The notes beneath the pieces were generated by a model that saw nothing but the letters and a program-made list of their open reading frames with translations, was not told where the DNA came from and ran no database searches. A DNA stretch of 64,000 nucleotides. It comes from Pseudonocardia parietis. Lineage in GTDB: Bacteria > Actinomycetota > Actinomycetes > Mycobacteriales > Pseudonocardiaceae. The stretch is from NCBI RefSeq assembly GCF_017876315.1, contig NZ_JAGINU010000001.1:1364001-1428000 (forward strand). Reading direction: 5' to 3'. Shown piece by piece: positions 15,945 to 23,698 of the stretch. The translations under genes were made by a program, and so were the position numbers. Positions within the stretch are counted from its first letter, which is position 1, and each line of letters opens with the position of its first letter.

Positions 15945-17180
15945 GTGAGCACGCTCGCGTGGCTGATCGCGGCCTCCGCGCTCGGCCTGGGCCTGCTGGC
16001 CGGGGCCGCGCTGGCCCGACGCCCGTCCCGCCGCCCCGACGGTGCCGTCCTGCCGGGCCGGGCCACGGCCGACCGGCCGGACGCCCAGGGCCCGTCCCTC
16101 GCGGAGCTGCTGCACCGCACGTTCCGGCAGTCGTCGTCCGGGCTCGCCGTGGTCGGGGCCGGCGGCGAGGTGCTGCTGCACAACCGGCGCGCCGCCGCGC
16201 TCGGCGCCGTGAGCGCCGAGCGGCTCGATCCCCGCGCCTGGGCCGCCTGCCAGCGGGTACAGACCGGCAGCAGGCTCCTCGAGGTCGACCTGTCCCCGCT
16301 GGCCCGCACACCGCGCGGGCCGGTCGCGGTGCAGGCCTGGATCCGCCCGCTGGGTGACGGGTTCACCCTGGTCGAGGCCGTCGACACCTCCGACGTGGCA
16401 CGCCTGGAGGCGACTCGCCGCGACTTCGTCGCCAACGTCAGCCACGAGCTGAAGACACCGGTCGGCGCGGTCGCGCTGCTGGCCGAGGCGCTGCTCGACT
16501 CCCTGGACGGCATGGAGCCCGCCCAGGGCTCCGAGCCCGACGCCGCCGAGGTCCGCCGGTTCGGGGAGAAGCTGCTCCGCGAGGCCACCCGGATGGGCAA
16601 CCTCGTGGCCGAGCTGATCGCTCTGTCCCGGCTCACCGGCGCCGAACGGCTGCCGGAGCTGGCCGCGGTCGACGTGGACGACGTCGTCGGCGAGGCGCTC
16701 GCCCGCAGCCGCAACTCCGCCGAGTCGCACGGCGTCGAGATCATCGCCGACGCCCCGTCCGGGCTGGTCGTCGACGGGGACCGGACGCTGCTCGTGACCG
16801 CGCTGACGAACCTGGTCGAGAACGCGATCGCGTACTCGCCCGCCGACTCCTCGGTCTCGCTGAGCCGCCGCGAGGTGGACGGCTCGATCGAGATCGCCGT
16901 CACCGACCGCGGGATCGGCATCGCTCCGGAGCACCAGAAGCGGGTGTTCGAGCGGTTCTTCCGGGTCGACCCGGCCCGGTCCCGCGCGACCGGCGGTACC
17001 GGGCTCGGCCTGGCGATCGTCAAGCACGTCTGCGCGAACCACGGTGGCGAGGTGCGGCTGTGGAGCCGCCCCGGCACCGGATCGACGTTCACCATGCGGC
17101 TCCCCGCCCGGCTGGGCATCGGGAGCGGCGGGGGCACCGCGGTGAGCGGCTCCCCCGAAACCGCCGGAACCGGAGGATGA
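15945..17180 (+). CDS. senX3: Phosphate-responsive sensor histidine kinase SenX3
   Basis: A 411-residue membrane histidine kinase. Residues 4-24 form one hydrophobic anchor, followed by a PAS-like segment (about 50-150), the dimerisation domain with phospho-acceptor His167 in FVANVSHELKTP, and an ATPase domain with NLVENAIAYSP, DRGIGIAPEHQ and GGTGLGLAIVKH. The partner is RegX3, whose gene begins 1 nt after the stop. GTG 15945 has TACGAT 6 nt upstream, a leaderless-type -10. In mycobacteria this system responds to phosphate limitation with PstSCAB and PhoU, none of which lies in this window. Confidence 0.95.
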   Translation: MSTLAWLIAASALGLGLLAGAALARRPSRRPDGAVLPGRATADRPDAQGPSLAELLHRTFRQSSSGLAVVGAGGEVLLHNRRAAALGAVSAERLDPRAWAACQRVQTGSRLLEVDLSPLARTPRGPVAVQAWIRPLGDGFTLVEAVDTSDVARLEATRRDFVANVSHELKTPVGAVALLAEALLDSLDGMEPAQGSEPDAAEVRRFGEKLLREATRMGNLVAELIALSRLTGAERLPELAAVDVDDVVGEALARSRNSAESHGVEIIADAPSGLVVDGDRTLLVTALTNLVENAIAYSPADSSVSLSRREVDGSIEIAVTDRGIGIAPEHQKRVFERFFRVDPARSRATGGTGLGLAIVKHVCANHGGEVRLWSRPGTGSTFTMRLPARLGIGSGGGTAVSGSPETAGTGG

Positions 17181-17181
17181 G

Positions 17182-17871
17182 ATGACCAGGGTGCTGATCG
17201 TGGAGGACGAGGAGTCCTTCGCCGACCCGCTCGCGTTCATGCTGCGCAAGGAGGGCTTCACCACGGCCGTCGCGGCGAACGGCAACGACGCGCTGTCCGA
17301 GTTCGACCGCAACGGCGCCGACATCGTGCTGCTCGATCTCATGCTCCCCGGGATGAGCGGCACCGACGTCTGCAAGGCGCTGCGCTCCCGCTCCGCGGTC
17401 CCGGTGATCATGGTGACCGCGCGGGACAGCGAGATCGACAAGGTGGTCGGCCTGGAGCTCGGTGCCGACGACTACGTGACCAAGCCCTACTCGGCGCGCG
17501 AGCTGATCGCCCGCGTCCGCGCGGTGCTGCGGCGCGGCGGCGAGGGGGGCGCCGAGACCGAGGGCGGCAACGGCGTGCTGGAGGCAGGCCCGGTCCGGAT
17601 GGACGTCGAGCGGCACGTCGTGTCGGTCAACGGTGAGGACGTCCCGCTCCCGCTCAAGGAGTTCGACCTGCTCGAGTACCTGCTGCGCAACGTCGGGCGG
17701 GTGCTCACCCGGCCCCAGCTGATCGACCGGGTGTGGGGCGCGGACTACGTCGGCGACACCAAGACCCTCGACGTCCACGTGAAGCGACTGCGGTCCAAGG
17801 TGGAGGCCGACCCGTCGAACCCGGAACACCTGGTCACGGTGCGTGGGCTGGGGTACAAGTTCGATGTGTGA
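17182..17871 (+). CDS. regX3: OmpR/PhoB-family response regulator RegX3
   Basis: A 229-residue response regulator. The receiver domain has the acidic pair EDE at 8-10, phospho-acceptor Asp52 in VLLDLMLPG, T82-region MVTARD and K in TKPYSARELIARV. The winged-helix DNA-binding domain covers about 130-228, with LPLKEFDLLEYLLRNVGRVL and TLDVHVKRLRSKVE. It activates phosphate-starvation genes in relatives. Start ATG 17182 has GGAGGATGAG before it. It is co-transcribed with senX3; the longer spacer with repeats found in M. tuberculosis is absent here. Confidence 0.96.
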   Translation: MTRVLIVEDEESFADPLAFMLRKEGFTTAVAANGNDALSEFDRNGADIVLLDLMLPGMSGTDVCKALRSRSAVPVIMVTARDSEIDKVVGLELGADDYVTKPYSARELIARVRAVLRRGGEGGAETEGGNGVLEAGPVRMDVERHVVSVNGEDVPLPLKEFDLLEYLLRNVGRVLTRPQLIDRVWGADYVGDTKTLDVHVKRLRSKVEADPSNPEHLVTVRGLGYKFDV

Positions 17872-17917
17872 CCCGGGGGTTGCCGGAGTCCGTATAACGG
17901 CTCGGTAACCTGCTCCG

Positions 17918-18925
17918 GTGCGCCTGGCCGTCCTCGACGTGGGGTCCAACACCGTTCATCTGCTGGTGGTGGACGCGCACCGTGGCGCGCACCCGCGGCC
18001 GATGTCCTCGGCGAAGGACGAGCTGCGGCTCGCCGAGCACCTGGATCACGACGGCGCGCTGACCCCGGACGGCGTCAAGGCGCTGGTGGAGAGCGTGCAT
18101 CGGGCCCGCGACACCGCCCGCGCCGCCGGCTGCGACGACCTGATGGCCTTCGCCACCTCCGCGCTGCGCGACGCCGCCAACTCCGCCGAGGTGCTGGCGC
18201 TGGTGCAACGCGAGACCGGGCTGCTCCTCGAGGTGCTGCCCGGCGAGGACGAGGCCGCCTGGACGTTCCTCGCCGTCCGGCGCTGGTTCGGGTGGTCGGC
18301 CGGGCGGCTGCTGGTGCTCGACATCGGCGGCGGCTCGCTGGAGACGGCGATCGGCCGGGACGAGATGCCCGACATCGCCGTGTCACTGCCGCTGGGCGCA
18401 GGCCGGCTGACCCGTGAGGCGTTCACCTCCGACCCGCCGACGCGGGCCGAGGTGGCCCGGCTGGGCGAGCGGGTCCGTGACGAGCTCGCCCCGGTGGCCG
18501 CCCGGCTGTCCGCGGCGGGGCGCCCGGACCGCACGGTCGGCACGTCGAAGACGTTCCGGTCGCTGGCCCGGCTCGCCGGCGCGGCGCCCTCCGGCGCGGG
18601 GCCGCGGGCAGTGCGCACGCTGACCGTCCAGGGCCTGCGTCAGCTGTCGGCGTTCGTCACCCGGATGTCCGGGCCGGACCTCGCGGAGCTCGACGGTGTG
18701 AGCTCCAGCCGGGCGCACCAGCTCGTCGCCGGCGCGGTCGTGGCGGAGGCCACGATGGACGTGCTCGGAGTCGACGAACTCGACATCTGCCCGTGGGCGT
18801 TGCGCGAGGGAGTGCTCCTGCGTCGCTTCGACATGCTCGACGGGGCGACGGGGGACGACCGCTCGGCGCAGACATCCGGGGGCGGGCTTGGACCCTTGAC
18901 AACACACAGGGCACGGTGGACGTGA
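17918..18925 (+). CDS. ppx: Ppx/GppA-family exopolyphosphatase
   Basis: A 335-residue member of the actin/HSP70-like Ppx/GppA superfamily, matching the short exopolyphosphatase next to regX3 in mycobacteria. Motifs are DVGSNTVHLLVVDA, FATSALRDAANS, LDIGGGSLETAIG and VGTSKTFRSLARL. It should release phosphate from long polyphosphate (or act on guanosine pentaphosphate), which fits its place after a phosphate-sensing pair. GTG 17918 follows TAACCT by 6 nt, a leaderless-type promoter. Its stop TGA shares a base with the ATG of the next gene. Confidence 0.92.
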   Translation: MRLAVLDVGSNTVHLLVVDAHRGAHPRPMSSAKDELRLAEHLDHDGALTPDGVKALVESVHRARDTARAAGCDDLMAFATSALRDAANSAEVLALVQRETGLLLEVLPGEDEAAWTFLAVRRWFGWSAGRLLVLDIGGGSLETAIGRDEMPDIAVSLPLGAGRLTREAFTSDPPTRAEVARLGERVRDELAPVAARLSAAGRPDRTVGTSKTFRSLARLAGAAPSGAGPRAVRTLTVQGLRQLSAFVTRMSGPDLAELDGVSSSRAHQLVAGAVVAEATMDVLGVDELDICPWALREGVLLRRFDMLDGATGDDRSAQTSGGGLGPLTTHRARWT

Positions 18926-20211
18926 TGAGTGTGGACAGCCCAGAGCCGCGCCAGCGGACGGTCGCCGAGCTGCTGGCCGCCAACGGCGGCTCCCAGACCG
19001 GTCGGCGCCGCCGTCGGCGTGCCTCCGAGGACGACGACGCCCCGGCCGGCGGCCCGCCGCCCGGCCCCGGTCGCGTCGCGCCCGAGGCACCGGCAGGCCC
19101 CGCCACGGCGCGGCCGGCCACCGCGGAGCGGGCACGTCAGCCGGTCGCGGCGACCGGCTGGGCCGGCGACGGCGGCGCCCCGCGCGGCGACCGGCCGGCT
19201 CCTCCCGAGCACCCGTCGTTCCCGTCCCGCAGGCCCGAGCCGGCCGAAGGCCCCGGTGGTCCGAACGGTCACCAGCCGTGGGACGCGGACTCCGCGTTCG
19301 CCCCGAACGGCAGCGCACCGAACGGCAGTGCCCCGAACGGCGGTGCCCCGAACGGCAACGCACCGAACGGCGCCCCGCGCGGCCCGGCGAACGGGTACGG
19401 CCCCCAGGCGTTCGCACCGAACGGCCGTCCCGGGCCGGCGGGCCCGCCGCCCGCGGCCCGTCCCGGCCGCCCGCCGGAGCCCCGGTCCTACGGTGCCGAC
19501 GGGCCGTACGGCGCCGACGGCCCGGACGAGATCCCGACCAGCCGGCTCGGGGCCCGCCGCCCGGTGCCCGACGAGGACGACGGCGGCCCGCCCACCCAGT
19601 TCGGCGCCCCGCTGCTGGACGACGAGCAGGGTCCCCCGACACAGACGCAGGGCCGGCCCGTGCCGGTCGATGCCGGCCCGCCGACCGGTGCCTACGACCC
19701 GTTCACCGACGACGAGCCGGGCGCCGGCGGGTGGGGTCACGACGACGGCGACCGGACCGCGGTCCTCGCGCCCGGTCGTCCGGGCCCCGACGGGTACTCC
19801 GGTCATGACGAGTACGGCCACGACGAGCCGGCGGACGACGCCGCCGAGGACGACGCCGAGCCGCGCGGCAGGTTCGGCCGCCGGCGCGCCGCGGCCGAGG
19901 CCGAGCCACCCGCCGGGCTGGAGGACCCCGCCGCCGAGGGCGCCGCGGGCACCGGTCAGGCGTGGGCGGTCGTCATCGCCCAGTGGATCGGTGGTGCGGT
20001 CGCCGGTGCCGCGATCTGGGTGCTGTTCCGCTTCCTCTGGTTCTCGTTCCCGATCGTGGCGCTGGCCCTGGCCGTGGTGCTCACCGTCGGGCTGGTCCTC
20101 GGTGTGCGTGCACTGCTGCGCAACGACGACCTGAAGACCACGCTGTTCGCGGTCCTGGTCGGGTTGTTGCTGACGGTGTCCCCGGCCATCCTGGTGCTGC
20201 TGGACCGGTAA
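18925..20211 (+). CDS. Disordered membrane protein with C-terminal transmembrane helices (Rv0497-like position)
   Basis: A 428-residue protein with a long Pro/Gly/Ala/Asp-rich N-terminal part (about 1-345), an arginine patch RRRRRR near residue 30, and two to three membrane helices at the C-terminus (AWAVVIAQWIGGAVAGAAIW; PIVALALAVVLTVGLVLGV; TTLFAVLVGLLLTVSPAIL). The N-terminus TVAELLAANGG matches a conserved short motif in the mycobacterial membrane protein at the same locus. ATG 18925 overlaps the ppx stop by one base. A TTGACA at 18896 could serve an internal promoter but no matching -10 is seen. Function is unknown. Confidence 0.8.
   Translation: MSVDSPEPRQRTVAELLAANGGSQTGRRRRRRASEDDDAPAGGPPPGPGRVAPEAPAGPATARPATAERARQPVAATGWAGDGGAPRGDRPAPPEHPSFPSRRPEPAEGPGGPNGHQPWDADSAFAPNGSAPNGSAPNGGAPNGNAPNGAPRGPANGYGPQAFAPNGRPGPAGPPPAARPGRPPEPRSYGADGPYGADGPDEIPTSRLGARRPVPDEDDGGPPTQFGAPLLDDEQGPPTQTQGRPVPVDAGPPTGAYDPFTDDEPGAGGWGHDDGDRTAVLAPGRPGPDGYSGHDEYGHDEPADDAAEDDAEPRGRFGRRRAAAEAEPPAGLEDPAAEGAAGTGQAWAVVIAQWIGGAVAGAAIWVLFRFLWFSFPIVALALAVVLTVGLVLGVRALLRNDDLKTTLFAVLVGLLLTVSPAILVLLDR
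19300..19374 (+). repeat. Five 15-bp tandem repeats coding A-P-N-G-x
   Basis: Five in-frame 15-nt units (GCnCCGAACGGCnnn) encode APNGS, APNGS, APNGG, APNGN and APNGA in the disordered part of the membrane protein. A looser APNG follows at about 19420. Such units change copy number by slippage and lengthen the linker without shifting frame. Confidence 0.85.
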
Positions 20212-20213
20212 CG

Positions 20214-21104
20214 ATGCGCGACGGTCTGACGACTCCACGTACTGTGACGTCGTCGCCATCCGTGCCCGAATCCGTCTCCCCGCGCGGTGTACCGATCGCT
20301 CTGTCGACCGCCTCGGTCTACCCGGAGGGCGTCGCGGCAGGATTCGAGATCGCCGCCGAGCTCGGCTACGACGGGGTCGAGCTCATGATCTGGACCGACC
20401 CGGTCAGCCAGGACCCGCGGGCGGTCGAGCGGCTCGCCCACCGGCACGGGGTCCCGATCCTCGCCGTGCACGCACCCTGCCTCGCCGTGACCCAGCGGGT
20501 GTGGGGCGCGGACCCGGTGCACCGGCTCCGCCGCACCGTCGAGGTCGCGGCCCGGCTCGGCGCGGGGACCGTCGTCGTCCACCCGCCGTTCCGCTGGCAG
20601 CGGCGCTACGCCGGTGTCTTCGCCGACGAGGTGGCCCGGGCCCGGGAACACCACGACGTCACGCTGCCGGTGGAGAACATGTTCCCGGTGCAGCGCGGCG
20701 CGATCCGCACGGTGCCGTACGCGCTGGGCCACGACCCGACCGAGGTCGGCTTCGGCGCCTACACGCTGGACCTGTCGCACACCGCCGCCGCAGGCGTCGA
20801 CGCGCTGGAGCTCATGGAGCGGATGGGCGACCGGCTCACCCACCTGCACCTGACCGACGGCTCCGGCGCCCCCCGCGACGAGCACCTGGTCCCCGGCCGG
20901 GGTCTCCAGCCGTGCGCCGACGTCTGCCAGACCCTGGCGGACGGGGACTTCGCGCGCAGTGGCGGCACCGTCGTCCTCGAGGTGTCCACCCGGCGCTGCC
21001 GTACCCGGCAGGAGCGGGTCGGGCTGCTCGCCGAGTCGCTGTTGTTCGCGCGCCTGAACCTCGTACCCACCGTCCGGGCGGCGGTCGCGACCGCCGCACC
21101 GTGA
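20214..21104 (+). CDS. Xylose-isomerase-like TIM-barrel protein (sugar phosphate isomerase/epimerase family)
   Basis: A 296-residue TIM-barrel of the AP endonuclease 2/xylose isomerase-like family. Visible strands and metal-site residues include GYDGVELMIW, VHAPCLAVT, GTVVVHPPFRWQ, VENMFP, LDLSHTAAAG and LTHLHLTDGSGAPRDEH. Members isomerise or epimerise sugars or cut DNA at abasic sites; the exact activity is not known, also for the equivalent gene next to ppx in M. tuberculosis. ATG 20214 begins 2 nt after the previous stop, so it is in the ppx operon. Confidence 0.85.
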   Translation: MRDGLTTPRTVTSSPSVPESVSPRGVPIALSTASVYPEGVAAGFEIAAELGYDGVELMIWTDPVSQDPRAVERLAHRHGVPILAVHAPCLAVTQRVWGADPVHRLRRTVEVAARLGAGTVVVHPPFRWQRRYAGVFADEVARAREHHDVTLPVENMFPVQRGAIRTVPYALGHDPTEVGFGAYTLDLSHTAAAGVDALELMERMGDRLTHLHLTDGSGAPRDEHLVPGRGLQPCADVCQTLADGDFARSGGTVVLEVSTRRCRTRQERVGLLAESLLFARLNLVPTVRAAVATAAP

Positions 21105-21148
21105 CCCGGATCATCGGGAGATCCACTACCCGCGGGTAACCTGTGGGC

Positions 21149-21976
21149 ATGAGCAGCACGACGGTCCGCACCGGGCGCCCGTTCGCCGACGCGCACGTCC
21201 TCGACGACCTCGGTGACGGCCGGTTCCGCGCCGGGCTCGACGACGTCTGGGCGATCGGCCCGAAGGCGTTCGGCGGTCTGCTGATGGTGCTGATGGCCAA
21301 GGCCGGGATGGCCCGGCTGGCCACCGAGGGCGCTCCCGCCACGGATCCGCTGGCGGTGTCCGTCGACTTCCTGCGCGCCCCCGACCTGCAGCCGGTCGAG
21401 CTGGAGACGACCCCGCTCAAGGTCGGGCGGACCATCTCGTCGATCGCGGTGCGGCTGCTGCAGGACGGGAAGCCGATGCTGCACTCCACGATCACCGCGG
21501 GCGTCCTGCCCGAGGGCGAGCCCCGCTGGGAGACCGGCCCCGTCCTCGCTCCGGAGCCGGGCACGGACGCGGTCGACCCCGCGGCGGCGGAAGGGGGAGC
21601 CCGCGGCCTGGCGGCGGCCTGCGAGATGCGCTACCCGCCGGACGCGCTGGCGTTCCTGCGCGGGGAGACCGCTCCGCCGGAGATGGCCGGCTGGGTGCGC
21701 CCGCGCGGCGAGGAGCCGGACGTGCTGTTCGCGCTGCTGGCCGGCGACATCCTGCCGCCGACCGTGTTCAACCTCGGCGGGGCGCAGGGCTGGGCACCGA
21801 CGGTGCAGCTCACCGCGCTGCTGCGGGCCAAGCCGGTGCCCGGCTGGTTGCGGGTGGAGTCCCGCTCGCACACGGTGTCCGGCACCCAGTTCGACGAGGA
21901 CGTGACCGTCGTCGACGCGGCCGGGCGGACGGTCTGCCAGGCCCGTCAGCTCGCCCTCGCGCCACTGCGCCCGTAG
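21149..21976 (+). CDS. Acyl-CoA thioesterase-like double-hotdog protein
   Basis: A 275-residue thioesterase-superfamily protein. The N-terminal half has WAIGPKAFGGLLMVLMAKAG, the helix of a hotdog fold, and SVDFLRAPDLQPVELETTPL; the C-terminal half has GWAPTVQLTALLRAKPVPGW and DEDVTVVDAAGRTVCQARQLA. It should hydrolyse an acyl-CoA, substrate unknown. ATG 21149 follows TAACCT by 6 nt, so the mRNA is probably leaderless; GTG 21143 is the alternative start. It sits between the TIM-barrel gene and proC. Confidence 0.8.
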   Translation: MSSTTVRTGRPFADAHVLDDLGDGRFRAGLDDVWAIGPKAFGGLLMVLMAKAGMARLATEGAPATDPLAVSVDFLRAPDLQPVELETTPLKVGRTISSIAVRLLQDGKPMLHSTITAGVLPEGEPRWETGPVLAPEPGTDAVDPAAAEGGARGLAAACEMRYPPDALAFLRGETAPPEMAGWVRPRGEEPDVLFALLAGDILPPTVFNLGGAQGWAPTVQLTALLRAKPVPGWLRVESRSHTVSGTQFDEDVTVVDAAGRTVCQARQLALAPLRP

Positions 21977-21997
21977 GGCCTTCCTAGGCTGCGTCCC

Positions 21998-22798
21998 ATG
22001 ACACGGATCGCGGTACTGGGCGGGGGACGGATCGGCGAGGCGCTGCTCGGCGGGCTGCTGGCGGCCGGGCGGGACGCCGGTGAGCTGGTGTTCACGGAGA
22101 AGTTCCCGGCACGCGCCACGGAGCTGTCGGCGCAGCTCGGGATCGCCGCCGAGCCGGTGACCGGCGCGGTGCGCGGTGCCGGGACGGTCGTCGTCGCCGT
22201 GAAGCCGCAGGACGTGGTGGGGCTGCTCGGCGAGGTCGCCGGTGTGCTCGAGCCGGGCACGCTGGTGGTGTCGCTGTGTGCCGGGGTGCCGACGTCGCTG
22301 TTCGAGGGTGCGCTGCCCGACGGCACGCCGGTCGTGCGGGTCATGCCGAACACGCCGATGCTGCTGGGCGCGGCGATGTGCGCGATCTCCCCGGGGGCGT
22401 ACGCGACCGACGCGCATCTCGCCGAGGCCGAGTCGCTGCTCACCACGGTCGGCTCGGTGCTGCGGATCGACGAGGCCAAGCAGGACGCCGCGACCGCCGT
22501 CTCCGGCTCCGGCCCGGCGTACTTCTTCCTGGTCGCCGAGGCCATGATCGAAGCAGGGGTGGCGGTCGGCCTGACCCGGGCGGCGGCGACCGAGCTGACG
22601 GTGCAGACCGCGCTGGGCGCCGCCCGGATGCTGCGCGAGACCGGCGAGCACCCGGCGGTGCTGCGGGAGAACGTCACCTCCCCGGCCGGGACGACCGCCG
22701 CCGCGCTGCGCGAACTGGAGCGGCACGGGCTGCGGTCGGCGTTCGCGGACGCGGTCACCGCGGCCCACGACCGGTCGGCCGAGCTCGGCCGGAGCTGA
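21998..22798 (+). CDS. proC: Pyrroline-5-carboxylate reductase
   Basis: A 266-residue NADPH-dependent enzyme for the last step of proline synthesis. It has the dinucleotide motif AVLGGGRIGEALLGGL, VVAVKPQDV, RVMPNTPMLLGAAM, VSGSGPAYFFLVAEAMIEAG and the C-terminal signature NVTSPAGTTAAALRELERHG. ATG 21998 is preceded by TAGGCT at 7 nt, a leaderless arrangement. Proline made from ornithine via rocD would pass through this enzyme. Confidence 0.96.
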   Translation: MTRIAVLGGGRIGEALLGGLLAAGRDAGELVFTEKFPARATELSAQLGIAAEPVTGAVRGAGTVVVAVKPQDVVGLLGEVAGVLEPGTLVVSLCAGVPTSLFEGALPDGTPVVRVMPNTPMLLGAAMCAISPGAYATDAHLAEAESLLTTVGSVLRIDEAKQDAATAVSGSGPAYFFLVAEAMIEAGVAVGLTRAAATELTVQTALGAARMLRETGEHPAVLRENVTSPAGTTAAALRELERHGLRSAFADAVTAAHDRSAELGRS

Positions 22799-22919
22799 GC
22801 CGGACACCCTGCGTCCTCCCCCTGTCAGCGCATCGGATGACCGGTCGTCCCCCGGACGCGCCGGAGTGTGCCACGATCGGGCCACCCCTCTGGCGGACCG
22901 ACCGTCACATCCGTCCCGG

Positions 22920-22925
22920 TAGACT
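22920..22925 (+). promoter_or_regulatory. Candidate -10 box (TAGACT) for the small HTH gene
   Basis: TAGACT in CGGTAGACTGCAC lies about 64 nt before the ATG at 22989. The same hexamer and flanks (CGGTAGACTG) recur at 23288 before the bS22 gene, supporting both as housekeeping -10 boxes. No convincing -35 was found. Confidence 0.5.
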
Positions 22926-22988
22926 GCACACGCATCCCCCACTACCGGGCCTCCGGGGTCTCGTGCCGGGGGAGGAAGGCGGTGCCCG

Positions 22989-23201
22989 ATGCCGGCGGAA
23001 CGTCCCGAGTCCCTGCGGCCGTCCCAGGTCCAGTTCCTGACGGTGGCCGAGGTGGCCTCGATGATGCGCGTCTCCAAGATGACCGTGTACCGGCTGGTGC
23101 ACTCGGGCGAGCTGCCCGCGGCGCGGGTCGGCCGGTCGTTCCGGGTGCCGCAGCGCGCCGTCGAGGACTACCTGCGCAACGCCTACTTCGACGTCGGCTG
23201 A
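22989..23201 (+). CDS. Excisionase-family (MerR-like) helix-turn-helix DNA-binding protein
   Basis: A 70-residue protein made of one winged helix: FLTVAEVASMMRVSKMTVYRLVHSGELPAARVGRSFRVPQRAVEDYL. It is the counterpart of the tiny DNA-binding protein found after proC in mycobacteria and streptomycetes. Length is full for the family. It is related to, but distinct from, BldC at 51629-51841. Its targets are unknown. GGAGGAAGG lies about 13 nt upstream of the start. Confidence 0.9.
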   Translation: MPAERPESLRPSQVQFLTVAEVASMMRVSKMTVYRLVHSGELPAARVGRSFRVPQRAVEDYLRNAYFDVG

Positions 23202-23287
23202 GTGCTCCTTGCGGAGCGGAACATTCACGCTGAGCGCGGCGGACCGGACACGGTATCCCCGTCCGGCGGTCGTCACGAGGGCCCCGG

Positions 23288-23293
23288 TAGACT
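23288..23293 (+). promoter_or_regulatory. Candidate -10 box (TAGACT) for the bS22 gene
   Basis: TAGACT at 23288-23293 would start a transcript near 23300 and leave a leader of about 120 nt before ATG 23420. The short gene, strong AGGAGGAG ribosome site and downstream terminator support a separate highly expressed unit. Confidence 0.5.
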
Positions 23294-23419
23294 GACGTAC
23301 CGGCTGCCGATCCCCACCGGTCGCACGCCCCGCGTGTTCGCGCAGTGCGGGCGGCCCGCCTCGAGGCCAACCGGTGGAGCGGTCGCGGGCGATCTGCATC
23401 GACACAGGAGGAGCACTAC

Positions 23420-23521
23420 ATGGGCTCGGTCATCAAGAAGCGCCGCAAGCGGATGTCGAAGAAGAAGCACCGCAAGCTGCTGCGCAAGACCCGAGTGCAG
23501 CGCCGCAAGCTCGGCAAGTGA
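23420..23521 (+). CDS. Small ribosomal protein bS22 (AURKAIP1/COX24 domain)
   Basis: A 33-residue extremely basic peptide beginning [19 protein letters not shown] and ending RRKLGK. It matches the small-subunit protein bS22 described in mycobacterial 70S structures near the decoding region, and the COX24/AURKAIP1 family. It is too short for usual gene callers. AGGAGGAG lies 6-8 nt before ATG 23420, and a strong stem-loop follows 6 nt after the stop, so it is a monocistronic unit. The position after the small HTH gene is the same as in M. tuberculosis. Confidence 0.95.
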   Translation: MGSVIKKRRKRMSKKKHRKLLRKTRVQRRKLGK

Positions 23522-23527
23522 CTCGCG

Positions 23528-23568
23528 CACCGGCCGCGCCCCCGCTCAGTGCGGGTGCGCGGCCGGTG
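23528..23568 (+). terminator. Stem-loop terminator after bS22
   Basis: Eighteen-nt arms at 23528-23545 and 23551-23568 pair with one mismatch around the 5-nt loop TCAGT. It begins 6 nt after the bS22 stop. No T-tract is present, as is common in very GC-rich genomes. Confidence 0.8.
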
Positions 23569-23698
23569 TCGTTCCAGGGTTCCCCGCACGGTCGCCGGGG
23601 CGTCGCGCACCTCACGTGCACGTACATGCGCCGAGCGTGACCGGGGGTACTAGCATCGGCCCGTCGTCCGCCCCGTCGCGAGGTCAGTGAGGTCGTCC

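Noticed and set aside
18896..18924. TTGACA near the end of ppx as promoter for the next gene
   Set aside because: No -10 hexamer at 16-18 nt, and the genes overlap by one base, so operon read-through is enough.
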